A stretch of 64,000 nt of DNA from Colletotrichum lupini (taxonomy: Eukaryota > Ascomycota > Sordariomycetes > Glomerellales > Glomerellaceae). This document shows, one piece after another, positions 32,118-43,608 of this stretch (positions are counted from its first letter, which is position 1; each line of letters opens with the position of its first letter). The DNA is taken from contig NC_064681.1 in the NCBI RefSeq assembly GCF_023278565.1, forward strand, positions 4,526,001-4,590,000. The letters run 5' to 3'. The notes beneath the pieces are model-generated. The model searched no databases. It saw only the letters and a list, made by a program, of their open reading frames with translations, and was not told the DNA's origin. The translations under genes were made by a program, and so were the position numbers.

Positions 32118-34104
32118 ATGGAGTCCACTAAAGATATTTTGTTCTTTCCCGGAATTTTCTGGGCCACATCCCGATGGACTCAGATCCTTGGAATCGGGCT
32201 CGCGGCGTGGTTGCTCTACGGAACGTTCCTGGCAATCTACAGAGTCACCCTCCACCCGTTAGCAAAATTTCCTGGCCCGAAGTTCGCCGGTGCGACATAC
32301 TGGTATGAGATATGGTTCGATGTGGTACGCTGGGGAAAGTTCACGCATGAGATCAAACGTCTTCATGAGATTTACGGTTCGTAAACTTCCAACTACATGT
32401 GCGTCTTTGAGACTGATAGATGCTGATATCATGTGATGCGTTTAGGTCCTATCGTCCGGATCAATCCAGATGAAGTTCACTGTAATGATCCAGAGTTTGT
32501 GGACATTATCTACGCAAATGGAAGTAAAAAGCGTAATAAGTCCAAAATGTTTGTAGAGGGGTTTGCTGCAGAGTGAGTTCACCCCATCCAATACCTCGTT
32601 CCACACATGTCAGGTTTGCTAACAGATGACGTGTAGCTTGAAGAATGTGAGGGACCTTAGACGGCCCGAAGTTACTCATCAGTCAGCTAATTTTTGTCAC
32701 CAGGGAGGATTCGGCACAGTTGACCACGCTCATCATCGCCTCCGCAGAGCGGCTGCCAGCAAGTACTTTTCAAGAGCGCAGATTGCCAAACTGGAGTGGG
32801 TGATCCATCAAGATGCTCAACGACTTTGCGACAAGTTCCTTCGGTACCAGGGTCGTGGACCATTCGAAGCCGCGTCGGCGTACAGCTGCTTCACAGCCGA
32901 CATTGTCAGCGATTACTGCTTCGGACAGCCTTTCGGGTTCCTTCAACAAGCTGATTGGGAGCCCAACTTCAAGGAGGCAGTGTATGCGATGTTGCAGTTG
33001 ATCCACATCATGAGGCACTTCCCGTGGACGACCTGGATGATGGAGGCTATACCATTGTGAGTACTAGTGTTCGCATGGCCTCTTGGTGGGTGCTAAAGAC
33101 GAGCAGGGGCGTTATCAGAAAGCTATCGTCAAAGATGGGAGCGCTTGCTGAGCAGTCCAAGGTGAGAGCTGTCGATGGATGTATACAGGTGGACAAGCTG
33201 ACGAGGGCAGGTAAAAATGCCGGAGATGGTCAGGCAGACCAAGTCAGCATATGAAGCCGGCATCAAGCGCGACCGGACGACGGTGATCCATTCTCTTCTA
33301 GAATCGGACCTGCCGCCTGAAGAGAAGACGATTAAACGACTCACTGGCGAGGCAACGGTGATGCTCGCCGCTGGCACTGAGACGACGGCTTCAGCCCTCA
33401 GTGTGTGCACCTATCACTTGCTCCGCAACCCGGACGTCGTTGAGAAGATCAGAGCCGAGCTTCTCTCCGTTACTATGAACCCCAAGGAGATTCCGACCTG
33501 GGCCACTCTGGAGAGGCTACCATACTTCAGTGCCTCCATCATGGAGGCATTGCGTACGGGTTATGGTTCCCCGTCGAGATTACCACGGATCGCACCGGAC
33601 GAGGACTTGGTTTACCAAGGGGCGTGGACACCACCAGGTGCCTCATCACCAGTGGAGGTGACGCACGTCATTCCACGAGGCTATGCGAGTGGTATGTCGG
33701 CGTGGATCATGCATCACGACGAGAGGGTGTTCCCCGACTCTAATAGATTCCTCCCTGAGAGATGGCTTGATGAAGACGGACAGAGGAGGCGGGGTTTGGA
33801 ACGGTACCTATTGACATTCTCCAAAGGAAGCCGGCAGTGTTTGGGCATGCAGTAAGTTTCTCACCATTTCTTTGCGGTAGCTCCCCCATGATCTGTTCTT
33901 CGGTTCAAACTTTCTGAGTTTACAGCTGACCGAAAAAGGCTGGCATACTGCGAGCTTCACGTGGCCATTGCTGCCATGACGTTGCGCGTCCTGCCGAAGT
34001 TGAGATTGTACGAGACGACAGATGCCGATATAGAGTATGATTATGACCTTGCTGTTGCAATGCCGAAGAAAGGAAGCAAGGGCATCCGTCTGGAGGTGGT
34101 GTGA
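32118..34104 (+). CDS. Cytochrome P450 monooxygenase
   Basis: Seven exons (32118-32376, 32446-32572, 32637-32646, 32704-33056, 33107-33161, 33211-33851, 33939-34104) give 536 aa. It has an N-terminal membrane anchor near residues 19-40, then HPLAKFPGPKFAGATYWYE, the I-helix AGTETTA, the K-helix EALR, FLPERW, and the heme loop FSKGSRQCLG with the cysteine ligand. The 10-nt exon 3 and the 57-nt intron 3 (32647-32703) are chosen because they remove 19 residues not expected before GTVDHAHHRLRRAA; reading through is also open. It is an ER-bound heme oxygenase; the clan resembles trichodiene-oxygenase-like enzymes, substrate unknown. The gene lies 0.9 kb downstream of the lyase. Confidence 0.85.
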
Positions 34105-36041
34105 AGACTGCAGCGTTAGCGCCGAAGGCGCCTTGGGGCCATAGCTCCTAGGCAAGCTTTGATGAGCAATTGAATGCGAGAAGCTCGGTGTTGAGAAGAT
34201 CCAATAGTGAAAGCTTCCTGGCGGCATGAGGGGATCTTCCGAGCTTGAGAGTGACATTGAGTTGATGCGCGCATGTACTTACACGGTGGTCGACATGGTT
34301 TTCTGGAAGACATGCTTCATTTTTCCTTAATGCATACTGAATTTGGAGTACACCTTCGACCTGAGAAATCTTTGAAGTGATTGTTAAGCAATCTAGATTG
34401 GATGATAAGTTCTCCAGGGACGAGTCAAGTTAAGTGAGTGAGTGAGAGCGAGTGAGTAAACAGGAAGAGAGTGAGAGTAAGAGTGAGAATGAGAGTGAGA
34501 CCACCGAAGTATCAGTGCGGCGCTTAGGGCCACACTGTGACCACATCTAGCCTAACGCGCCCCACTCGGTCCCGAGCGCCGCGCCTACCGGGACCGAAGC
34601 CAGGGCCATTTGGAACTGAAAATACGGCGAACGGACTCTATCTTCGCCGACACAACCAACACATGGAAGCCTTTGATGATGGGTTTACGGTGTACGGATG
34701 GACACACGCACACCTGGATTTGCTTCCACTCATTGCTTCCACTTCGTTCACCATCATTGGATGCTTAGGTAAGACGACGCGCGCGCGACTATTACCAATG
34801 CGCCGCCCAGCCCCCTGACTAAGGCAATCTAACGATCCAAGGATCCAGAGACACCGCCGAAAAAGACAAGTCAAGCCGTCCCCATTTATGATCTCCCACT
34901 CTAATTATCTACTACTTTTGCTGGATAATCTAGACCCGATGCGACTCTTGGGAATCAACGATTGGTGAAGCCTATTCATTGGGTCACGACCTTTGCTTCC
35001 GGCGCGCGGCATCCCGAGTGGCACAGTACAGAAACAAAGAGCCAAAGTGCCCGTAGACAGCCACTAGGCGCCCATCTAGCCAGTTCTCCGCAATCAATGT
35101 AGCAATAAGCATATGATCCAAAAGAAAAAGGAAAAGTCATCTTCTGTCCCCGTCTTCCTCAAGAGCGCGCGCTACCTCTGACTAATGCCGTGGCACCCGC
35201 CGCGCCGTTGCCTTGACTCGGCCTGGACCCCTGCCTTTACCATGTTGGTTGGTGCATGTTGGAGCCCTGGGCAAGCTCCGGACATTGTCTGACGACACGG
35301 AGTACATCTGCAGTAGGGCTTATTCCTACGTCTTTTTCATGTAGCATCACAGTCTATGGATACCACTGCAGTTAACCCGCTCCATGTGTCTGATCCCAAA
35401 TCCCAAGTGCCAGAAGAAAAGAGAAGCACACCAAGCTTTACGAAATCCAATTTCGCTTGTCACACGCAAGCTCAGAGCTGAATAATCCGAGCGCCGCTCC
35501 GTCTGAAACATTGGATTGGCTCTCAAATGGTTCCATCCAGCGCGAGAGGTACAGGCACACAGGGAAAAGGCCGGGCCGCAGTGCGACTATGCCGGCGTGC
35601 GTGCAAGCGTGTGGTACCTCGCATCTTTGGGGATGGGATGGATGAGATGGGAAGGATTGGGCCGAAGCCCAGGGCGTCAGCTAAAAAGTCACCGGATCCT
35701 CTACCTTTGTGCCGATAAAAATCATTCATTATCCTCGCTCCCACCCTTTTCTCGAGACCCTGCGCCTATGCCTTGAGCCCTCTCTTCCTATCGTAGATCT
35801 CTTTGTCCAAGCAACTGTGCCTCGTTGGGTGCTCTTTCACAGGTGTCCACTCTCGCACTCCCCCACGGCAGTCCCGGACCGTCAAATCTCAACTCCGGCC
35901 CCCAAATACCGGCGACCTTGCTTACTTTCTCCCTTGATTGGGGAACATAATCTCACCTTCATCACCGCCAACCCTTTTTCCTCAACAACATCTCATACCT
36001 CTCATCATTCGCTGCCAAGAAAAACAGAACAACCTCACAAA
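34105..36041. other. Intergenic, 1.9 kb, with GAGTGA-rich microsatellite
   Basis: No gene is supported. A degenerate (GAGTGA)n/(GAGA)n tract lies at about 34432-34503. Open frames at 34537-34818 and 35457-35776 are unlike any family I know. The right end is a pyrimidine-rich leader of the oxidoreductase gene. Confidence 0.5.
34432..34503 (+). repeat. Degenerate GAGTGA purine microsatellite
   Basis: About 70 bp of GTGA, GAGA and GAGTGA units with a few interruptions, purine-rich on the + strand. Confidence 0.7.
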
Positions 36042-37181
36042 ATGGTCAAGCAGGTCGTGATTCTGGGCGCAGGCTACGCAGGCCTCGGCGTCGCCCATAA
36101 GCTGCTCAAGTATACCCAGCCCAAGGTCAAGGATCTCAAGGTCATCCTCGTCTCCCCCTCAACCCACCTGTACTGGAACTGCGCCGCCGTGCGCGGTCTT
36201 ATTCCCGGCGAGTTCTCCGACGACACTCTCTTCAACGAAATCAAGCCCGGCTTCGAAAAGTACCCCCGGGATGCCTTCGAGTTCGTCCTCGGCAAGGCCA
36301 CCACCTTCGACGCCACATCCAACACAGTGCAGATTGAGACTAAGGAGGGCCTAAAGTCACTTGAGTACGCACAGCTCATCATCGCCACCGGCTCATCCCT
36401 CGCCAGCGGCGTCCCCTTCAAGACCATCGGCACCCACGAAGAGACCCTTACCGCATGGCACAACCTCCAGTCCGAGGTCAAGGTCGCAAACTCCATCATC
36501 ATCTCCGGCGCCGGCACCACGGGCGTCGAGACCGCCGGTGAGCTCGGCCACGCCTACGGCTCTACCAAGCAAATCACCCTCATCGTCGAGGGCGACGCGC
36601 CGCTCCCCGGCCTCCTGCCCCAGCTCGGCAAGATCGCCGCCAAGAACCTCCAGCAGCTCAAGGTCAAGCTCGTCACCAACGCCCGCGTCACCGAGGCCAA
36701 CACCTCTGGCGCCCTAAAGTCCATCAAGCTATCCAATGGCGAGACCCTCACCGCGGATCTCTACCTGCCTCTCTTTGGCGTCCGGCCCAACTCCTCCTTC
36801 ATCCCGGAGCACCTCCTTGATGACAAGGGCAGCCTGAAGCTCAAGCACGACCTCCGTGTCGAGGGCCTCACCAACGTCTGGGGCGTCGGCGACATCGGTA
36901 ACCTCGAGGCGAAGCAGCTTATGCGCGCCGAGGGCCAGGCGCTGCACCTCGCCGACAACCTCGATGCCGTCCTCACCGGCAACGAGACCAAGGTCAAGGA
37001 CCTCAAGCTCACGCTCAAGCCCCAGGTATTTGTGACGATTGGCAAGAAGAAGGCCACCGGCCAGTTCAACACGATGAAGCTGCCTGGCTTCATCGTCAGC
37101 GCCGCCAAGGCCAAGACCTTCTTCACCGAGAAGGGTCCTGGTCTCGTCCAAGGCAAAAACATCGCCAGAGCGTCGATTTGA
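36042..37181 (+). CDS. FSP1/AIFM2-like FAD-dependent NAD(P)H oxidoreductase
   Basis: Single exon of 379 aa starting at MVKQVVILGAGYAGLG, the FAD dinucleotide-binding GxGxxG. A second Rossmann fold starts at IIISGAGTTGVETAGELGH (NAD(P)H site). LIIATGSS and VWGVGDIGNLEAKQL (the GD motif that contacts FAD) complete the pyridine-nucleotide disulfide oxidoreductase core. It resembles AIFM2/FSP1 and yeast Aif1, which reduce quinones with NAD(P)H at membranes or mitochondria. The frame is open further upstream, but the MVKQ start gives the conserved N-terminus. Codon use is strongly C/G-ending, suggesting good expression. No myristoylation glycine at position 2. Confidence 0.88.
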   Translation: MVKQVVILGAGYAGLGVAHKLLKYTQPKVKDLKVILVSPSTHLYWNCAAVRGLIPGEFSDDTLFNEIKPGFEKYPRDAFEFVLGKATTFDATSNTVQIETKEGLKSLEYAQLIIATGSSLASGVPFKTIGTHEETLTAWHNLQSEVKVANSIIISGAGTTGVETAGELGHAYGSTKQITLIVEGDAPLPGLLPQLGKIAAKNLQQLKVKLVTNARVTEANTSGALKSIKLSNGETLTADLYLPLFGVRPNSSFIPEHLLDDKGSLKLKHDLRVEGLTNVWGVGDIGNLEAKQLMRAEGQALHLADNLDAVLTGNETKVKDLKLTLKPQVFVTIGKKKATGQFNTMKLPGFIVSAAKAKTFFTEKGPGLVQGKNIARASI

Positions 37182-37472
37182 GGAAGTCTACTTAATTGGG
37201 TGAATGATGGATGATGGAGAAAGATTGGTAATGGGTTTGCTTCAGCTTTGATATCCCGGGTTGCGAACTGTCGTTGCATGGCTTATAGTGTGTAAGCACA
37301 CGGAACTTTTAATCATTGGACATATACCCTTAATATAGTCAAAACACGCAACTGTAGTGTCTTCCAAACCCGTGATCTGTCTATTGATTTCATCTCATCT
37401 CATAGCTGACCTAGGCTAGGCACCCACGTCGGGGCAGCCACCTGACAGCAGCCCGATAACAGTCGCATGTAT

Positions 37473-38054
37473 CTAAAGCCTGACTGCCGTCTTCACAACG
37501 TCCCTCATAGCATCTTTCATTTCGATGTCGGCACTCTTCTCAGCATCGATCCAAATCCCCATCTCGTGCTCCTCCACATTGACCTGGAAGCCAGCTCCAT
37601 CTCCTCTGGCATTGACAACAAAATTGAAATGAACCACCGGACGCCTGATCACAACACGCTGGGCAGCCTGGGACGACGAGCCCGCAACAGCATTCTCCAC
37701 GGTTTCTTTTCCATTGGCCGTCGAATCCTCCACCGTCTCTTCCTGGATGTCGAGGATAGGTGGAAGGCAATTCCAGACATCAATCACTTGAAGAGAGACC
37801 GACTCAGCGACCGTCCGGATGATGGCATCTCGAACGGTGGAATCAGCATCCTTCATCTCGCCTCCGGGAATCCCGTGGAGGTTGTCATTATCACGGCCGG
37901 GCTTGTTCTTGAGGATCAGAGTCTCGGCTCCGGAGGGTCCACGGCGGACGATGGCGGCGCCGACCATGATCTTGGGACAGGGGATTTGGGCTCGAAGGTC
38001 TATCCACGAGAGCAGGTCGCTGCGGGAACAGTCAAGAATGTCCATTCTGAGCAT
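37473..38054 (-). CDS. Nudix-fold protein with degenerate catalytic box
   Basis: Single exon of 193 aa. The fold is recognisable: IMVGAAIVRRG strand, LILKNKPGRDNDNLHGIPGGE leading into the Nudix helix, then LQVIDVW. The catalytic consensus RExxEExG reads RTVAESVS: the first and third acidic positions are Thr and Ser and the Gly is Ser, while one Glu remains. A Mg-dependent diphosphate hydrolase with these changes may be weak or inactive; a binding role is possible. A Thr/Glu-rich insertion follows at about residues 105-130. It converges with the oxidoreductase (291 bp apart). Confidence 0.75.
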   Translation of the reverse strand: MLRMDILDCSRSDLLSWIDLRAQIPCPKIMVGAAIVRRGPSGAETLILKNKPGRDNDNLHGIPGGEMKDADSTVRDAIIRTVAESVSLQVIDVWNCLPPILDIQEETVEDSTANGKETVENAVAGSSSQAAQRVVIRRPVVHFNFVVNARGDGAGFQVNVEEHEMGIWIDAEKSADIEMKDAMRDVVKTAVRL

Positions 38055-38771
38055 GTTGATAGTTGAAGTGAGATAATTATTGACTCTTAGTATGTGGAGT
38101 AAAGTGTCGAGATAGAATTTTCAATGGGAGCTTGTAATGTTTGACTGCTTGGCGGTCGTAAGGTGGGTAAGGACGAGAGGTGAAAAGTAGGATTTCGTGA
38201 GACTCATATACCTTCCAGACACTCAAAAACTGGGATATAAGTTCCTGGTCAACCACGCTGCAGCCTGCTTGACTAGTTGGGAGAAATGGTTTCGTGACTG
38301 CCTGTCGTGTTGAAAGAGTACGACAAAGACTCTTTTGGCCTCGATGTAGTCGTGAGACTTCGTAAGGGTTCACATGATAGATGATAAATCTTCAGTCTAA
38401 GGGTACACGCCGTTTCAGAACCTAATGAGAGTAGCCAGGATGATGGTACCGTGGCCACCAGTCCGTTCTGGATATTGATAGTCTTGAAACTCATATGATA
38501 AGAGCTTGGCATTTACAAATAACATATTTCGTCCCCTTGAAGTTTTACTACAAGCCAGTCACTACTGGAATGTTATAGAGCCGGCCTCAAGTCCTGAGTG
38601 ACTTTGCCAGCACGTTTCCAATCATGATGTCTCAGCTCTTTGATACTTCCTGTTTCGAAGCCAAAAGGTGAGTTATCATAATTCTAGTCATCTATCGTAA
38701 ATCATTCCTGATATCGCAACTCTATTCTAACATTTCTCCAGACCAATACGCACCTCACATATGATATTTAC
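38055..38771. other. Intergenic between Nudix gene and drug transporter
   Basis: Two overlapping minus-strand open frames of 80-98 codons lie here without recognisable domains. No gene supported. Confidence 0.45.
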
Positions 38772-40838
38772 TCAACCAGCGCAATACTGGCTCTTGCTTC
38801 TAAGCCACGCGCCCCATCTCCACATAATGAACGGAACAATAAGTCCCATCACAAAGACAATACCAGCAAGCAGCACATTGCCCCAGGCAATACCCAACAC
38901 ATCATATAATCTCGGTGCAAACAACGGGAAGCTGAAACCAGCCATCGTCCGCACAAAGGCCGCCGCACCTGCTGCGCTGGCCGCATACCTCTCATACGAG
39001 TCGATGACATACGTCTGCACGCACTGAAAAGACAGGATGAGGCCGGCGGCTAGAATCGCTGCGCCGATGTTTGGAACGATCCAGTGGACTTCAAAGTGTG
39101 CTGCGATCCCATACAGGAGGAGACCTATGGGGGTGATTATGGCTGTGGGGAACATGAGAGGGATCCTGAACTCTGGACGACCTGTATCGTTATTCTGTGC
39201 TTTGAGTTTACGATAGACCTGCAATTTGTGAGTCAATGGAATCTAGGTGTTACTGCAAGTGCATGTTCATCTCACCTTATCAATCAGAGGTCCGGAAACT
39301 TGTAGCCCGATCACGAAGCCAACGCCAAGTGAGATGTAGTTCAGACTAGCTGGTCCGGGCTCCATGTCGTACTGCTCACTCCACACAAAAGGGAATGACG
39401 CGAGGCTTAAGATAAGTTAGCTTTCATACATATTACCATACTGAGAAACTGAAACCTTACACAAGATACATAAGACCATACAGGTATGCCCTGTACACAG
39501 CAGTGATCTGCAGTGCTGGCTGAGTAAAAAGCATCCTGAAAGGTCTGACAAGATTCTTCCGCAACGTCTGTCCGAAAGTCCTGTCTGGGCGATCAAACTC
39601 TGTACGCAGATTCGCGTTACCCGTCTTCTTGCGCAGCATCTTTGCTTTGATTGCCAAAATCTTAGGGGCGTAAGTCTCGGAAAGGAAAAGAAAGGCAAGA
39701 ATTTGGACGACCGCATCGGCGATGGAGACGGTCCAGAAGATCCAGCGCCAGGAGAGGTACTGTGTCAGATACCCGGCAGCTATAATAGTAAGAAAAAGAT
39801 GTTCCGTAGATGCACCCAAGATGCAGGTAGTAACACTCACCGATAGGGCCGACAGCTGGCCCGAGAAATGGGGCCAGACTATAAATGGCCGTCGCAGTGC
39901 CTCTCTCTTCGGCTCTCCAGCAATCACTCAGTACGCCGCCACCAAGCTGAGGATCATATTAGCAAGAGTTTCCACGCTAGACAGACCAGAGACTTACAGC
40001 CTGAGGAGCACTTCCACCAAGGCCGCTGAGGAATCGAAAAGCCAACATCTGTTCCTTTGAAGCAGAGAAGCCGCAGATGGTATTGAAGATCAAGTAAAAC
40101 ATGTTGGCAGACTGAAGCACAACAACACGACCGTACATCTCTGACAATGGAGCAAGAACGAAAGGCCCCACGGCGTACGCGAGGAGAAATATGGACATGA
40201 GGAGATATGTCTCAATGTCAGACTCAACGTCAAAGTCGTCCGCGAGGGTGTCCAGTGCCGGGGCCAACATGGTTGAGGAGACTGGTGATATGAACGTGAA
40301 ACATGAGACCAAGATGGTTGCCGTCCATTTTTTGTGCCTGGCCCAATTCTTTGGGTTCATTGGGTCGTCAGGCCCAGACCATGTCACCTAGAGGATGGTT
40401 AGCTTTCTAAATTCTGGGCTGACAAGTCGGAGTACAAAATCCTATAGATGAGGTCTACTTATCACATACCAGGTCTGGGTCTTCAGGATCATCAGGTCTG
40501 ATATCCTGTGCAGGCTTTTCCTCGAGAGGAATCTCTGCAGAGGGTCCTGCCTGCGTATCGTCATGGGAAAGTAAGTGTGAACGATCGTCATGAGCCGACG
40601 TCTCCAGGATAATCCCAGGATGTCTGCAACCAGATTCCTCCACTGGGTTTTGAAGCCAGGGAAATTTGTATGCTGTTCTCTCATACTCTGTGAAAGAAGG
40701 TAGTCCTGGACTCCACCCTCGCCATAGGCTAGATCGAGATCGAGTTAAAGTCCTGTGAAGGCTGAAGCCCGTTTCGGAGTCTGCCGATACCGGCTTACGG
40801 GGAACGAAGTAGTAGGCATGTGGTTTCGAATCAGACAT
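38772..40838 (-). CDS. MFS multidrug/polyamine-type transporter (DHA1)
   Basis: Six exons: 40838-40470, 40387-39998, 39946-39841, 39779-39461, 39405-39276 and 39218-38772, giving 586 aa. A hydrophilic N-terminus of about 120 residues rich in Asp, Ser and Pro leads to the [15 protein letters not shown] motif that precedes helix 1 in Tpo/Flr-type drug:H+ antiporters. [11 protein letters not shown] is loop 2-3 motif [18 protein letters not shown] is helix 5-6, and [19 protein letters not shown] is in the last helices. It likely exports toxic compounds or polyamines across the plasma membrane. All introns are 51-82 nt, and the frame closes perfectly across them. Confidence 0.9.
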
Positions 40839-42258
40839 GACAAAAACGGAATAAAGATGCAGAAGCGAGAGTTGGAAAGTCTTGAAGCGAGTGTGTAAAG
40901 TGCGTTATGAACGAATGTTGTGGGTAATTTTGAAAGGTCTGTGTGTGTGGTATGGAGCTATAGAACTTCATTTAGCATATTATATGAATTTCCTCAAGAC
41001 TGAAAAAACGAGCGTATCTCGTGAATAAACCTGATAAGCCCAGTCTTCTAGCAACAAGACGACAAGGAAAATAGCACCGCCTCATGCACTCATGATAGCA
41101 TCGCCCGGCTCTGGCGTGATATCCTCGGGCTTAGGAAATCAGCCTTCCTGTAAGCGGTAGAACCAGCCGAGCTCAAGAGGTCACACATCCCTAAATTCAT
41201 TCGCCCAAGTTCATCACGCCAGGTGATGCAACAAGGAAACCCAGCAATGCCAGAGTGTATCTTCAACCCAAGTCGCGGGTGAGAATGACAGCCGAAGCTT
41301 TCTTGGCAGTCGATCGGCGGGGTGGGAGTGGGTTCTTGGATTGCTACGTCAACTGTGGCTGATGAGTGCGTTTTGGGAGTAACATTTTTCTAGACTCCGC
41401 CCAAGCGATGCCATGAGCCCAAGGATAACCCTGAAAGTAAGTGCAATTCTTATTTATAGCTCAGGTACGGCCGTACGTGATTGGAAGACTATCTTTTAAG
41501 ACGGGAAACCTTGAGTAGATGTTTCGGGGTCCGTCGTCGGATGAGATACGAGATCTGGGACAACCAATCTGGTCGCGTGCTCACTACTCCTGGCATCACG
41601 CCTAGGAATTAGACATCATGATACCACGCATACTAGCCAGTTGAATCTTGAGAGTTCACCGTCTAATCGGTACACCGCAGTTGCCATTCTGCTCTGCCGC
41701 TTTCAGAGGCTGTGCCATGATGTAACCTCCGTAGATGTCCTGCTACGCCATGGAAGCCGTTGACAGGTCCTAGCCTTACCTTGTTTCCAGCCATCTCTTG
41801 TGAGTTGGTTGCATTCGACAGCCCATCGAGGCAAGGGACACGTGCAGGGCTGAGAGAAGCCATCATGGTCCCTGGCCTTGGGTATGCAAAGATCACACGA
41901 TCGCATGCCCATTTGCGAAAATACGCACCGGCGGAGCATTTCATCGCCACGGCTCGGCAGCTGGACGCTTGTCACTCCAAGCCAGACTACCCGTGCTGAT
42001 TATGTTCAAGCTTGAGACCAGAGAGATGGTATCCGAGGGCAAGTCGCAAAGAGCCATTTACAGTTGTGTTAGTTTCGTCTTGTTCAAAGCCTACTGCGGA
42101 TCATCATCAGCAGGATATAAAGAGAGCAGATTGCTGTATCTGAGAATTGCGTTGGGATGGATCAACACCACTGTCAGTTCACATCTTCATCTACGTCACT
42201 TACATTCGCTTCTCGCAACCACTTCACTCGCTAACATCATTCGCTTGATTTCAAACAA
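40839..42258. other. Divergent intergenic region, transporter and glycerate kinase
   Basis: 1.4 kb with no recognisable gene. A TATAAA at 42116-42121 about 140 bp upstream of the kinase ATG is a plausible TATA box. Confidence 0.5.
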
Positions 42259-43608
42259 ATGAACTCTGCCCACAACAACATCACGGCAACACCTGATCTT
42301 AGAGAGTCATCACCATCTCCCATTGATCTTGCCGAGTCCGCACCCCAAAACATCACTCACCAAGCCGATATGGGTTCTCTTCCTGTTCCAGAGGGCATGA
42401 GAGTTCTTGTCTGTCCTTCGGGATTCAAGGGAAGCTTACAGCCAGACGCTGCAGCTGACTGCATCGAAGCGGGCATTCTGGCTGTCATGCCAGAAGCAAT
42501 CGTCCGCAAGGTTCCCCTTGTCGACGGAGGCGAGGGTTTCACTCGTGCCCTTGTATCGGCGACTGGTGGTACGCTTCACCCAGTCACCGTCACGGGCCCC
42601 GTTGGCATTCCGATTGCATCCTTCTTCGGTATCTTGGGTAGCAACAATCCCGATACTCCAAAGACTGCCGTCATCGAAATGGCGGCAGCGGCTGGCCTCA
42701 GTCTCGTGCCTGCTCATCTTCGCAACCCGGGCCTTACCACAACTTTTGGAGTCGGCGAACTCCTCGCCGCTGCTTTGAGCGCTGGTGCGAAGCGGATCGT
42801 CGTCGGATGCGGTGATTCGGGCACCTGTGACGGCGGTGCGGGAATGCTCCAGGCGCTTGGCGCTCGGCTTATTGACGAGGATGGGCATTCGCTTCCCATT
42901 GCTGCCGGGGGCGAGTCCCTTCTGCGTTTGAGGAACATTGACCTTGGCGGCATCGACAAGCGTGTGAGGGACGTCACCATTGAGGTCGCCGTCAACTGGA
43001 ACAACGTGCTCTCTGGCCCCGACGGCGTTGCCAGAGTCTTTGGCGCGCAAAAAGGCGCTAGCGAATTGCAGACAGAACTCCTTTCAGCAGCCATGGAAGT
43101 CCTCGCCGTCGTGGCTGGTCGCTTCCTCTGCGACGACAACGTGGGCCTCTCGCCCGGTGGAGGGGCTTCTGGAGGGCTGGGCACCGGTTTGCGGCTGGTC
43201 GGCGCCAAGCTCCGGCCAAGATATGAGGTGGTGGCGGAGTATGTCGATTTCGATGGCCTCTTCACTGACTGTGACCTGGTGCTCACGGCCGAAGGGGGCA
43301 TCGACGACCAGACTCCGCGAGGCAAAATTCCCGCAGAGATTGGCGTGCGCGCGAAGAAGCACGGCCTGCCTGTCATCGCAATCGCCGGAACCATAGGGCC
43401 AGGAGCGCGGGTCAACTACGACGTCGGGATCGATGCGTACACGTGTATCCTGCAGCGACCATCCACGCTGGACGAGGCCATCCTAGACGCGGAGGTTCTG
43501 ACGCGCGAGAGCGCCGAGTGCGTCATGCGGATGATTGTCGTCGGCCAGGCGTTGGGGTCCAAGAAGGGCTTGCCCATGGCGCAGCAGCCGGCTTCGACAT
43601 GGGTTTAG
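42259..43608 (+). CDS. Glycerate kinase, GarK/GlxK family
   Basis: Single exon of 449 aa. After a 45-residue disordered extension the kinase begins MRVLVCPSGFKGSLQPDAAADC. VPLVDGGEGFTRALV, IEMAAAAGLSLV, GCGDSGTCDGGAGMLQALG and GLSPGGGASGGLGTGLR are the conserved nucleotide and glycerate sites of bacterial-type glycerate kinases. LTAEGGIDDQTPRGKIP is the C-terminal signature. It phosphorylates D-glycerate with ATP, feeding glycerate from photorespiration-like, serine or sugar-acid breakdown into glycolysis. This class is common in bacteria and patchy in fungi. Confidence 0.92.
   Translation: MNSAHNNITATPDLRESSPSPIDLAESAPQNITHQADMGSLPVPEGMRVLVCPSGFKGSLQPDAAADCIEAGILAVMPEAIVRKVPLVDGGEGFTRALVSATGGTLHPVTVTGPVGIPIASFFGILGSNNPDTPKTAVIEMAAAAGLSLVPAHLRNPGLTTTFGVGELLAAALSAGAKRIVVGCGDSGTCDGGAGMLQALGARLIDEDGHSLPIAAGGESLLRLRNIDLGGIDKRVRDVTIEVAVNWNNVLSGPDGVARVFGAQKGASELQTELLSAAMEVLAVVAGRFLCDDNVGLSPGGGASGGLGTGLRLVGAKLRPRYEVVAEYVDFDGLFTDCDLVLTAEGGIDDQTPRGKIPAEIGVRAKKHGLPVIAIAGTIGPGARVNYDVGIDAYTCILQRPSTLDEAILDAEVLTRESAECVMRMIVVGQALGSKKGLPMAQQPASTWV

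Noticed and set aside
32626..33060. P450 at 32.1-34.1 kb as a pseudogene because of stops between open frames
   Set aside because: All stops fall in introns with good splice signals and matching phases; the spliced frame is complete from anchor to heme loop and natural stop.
34432..34503. GAGTGA tract as a CRISPR-like array
   Set aside because: The units are short, contiguous and degenerate with no unique spacers: a simple microsatellite in a eukaryotic genome.
34537..34818. 93-codon + strand open frame in the 34-36 kb gap
   Set aside because: No domain, no splice context, and composition like the surrounding non-coding DNA.
38077..38512. Overlapping minus-strand frames between the Nudix and transporter genes
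   Set aside because: No similarity to known families; most likely chance frames.
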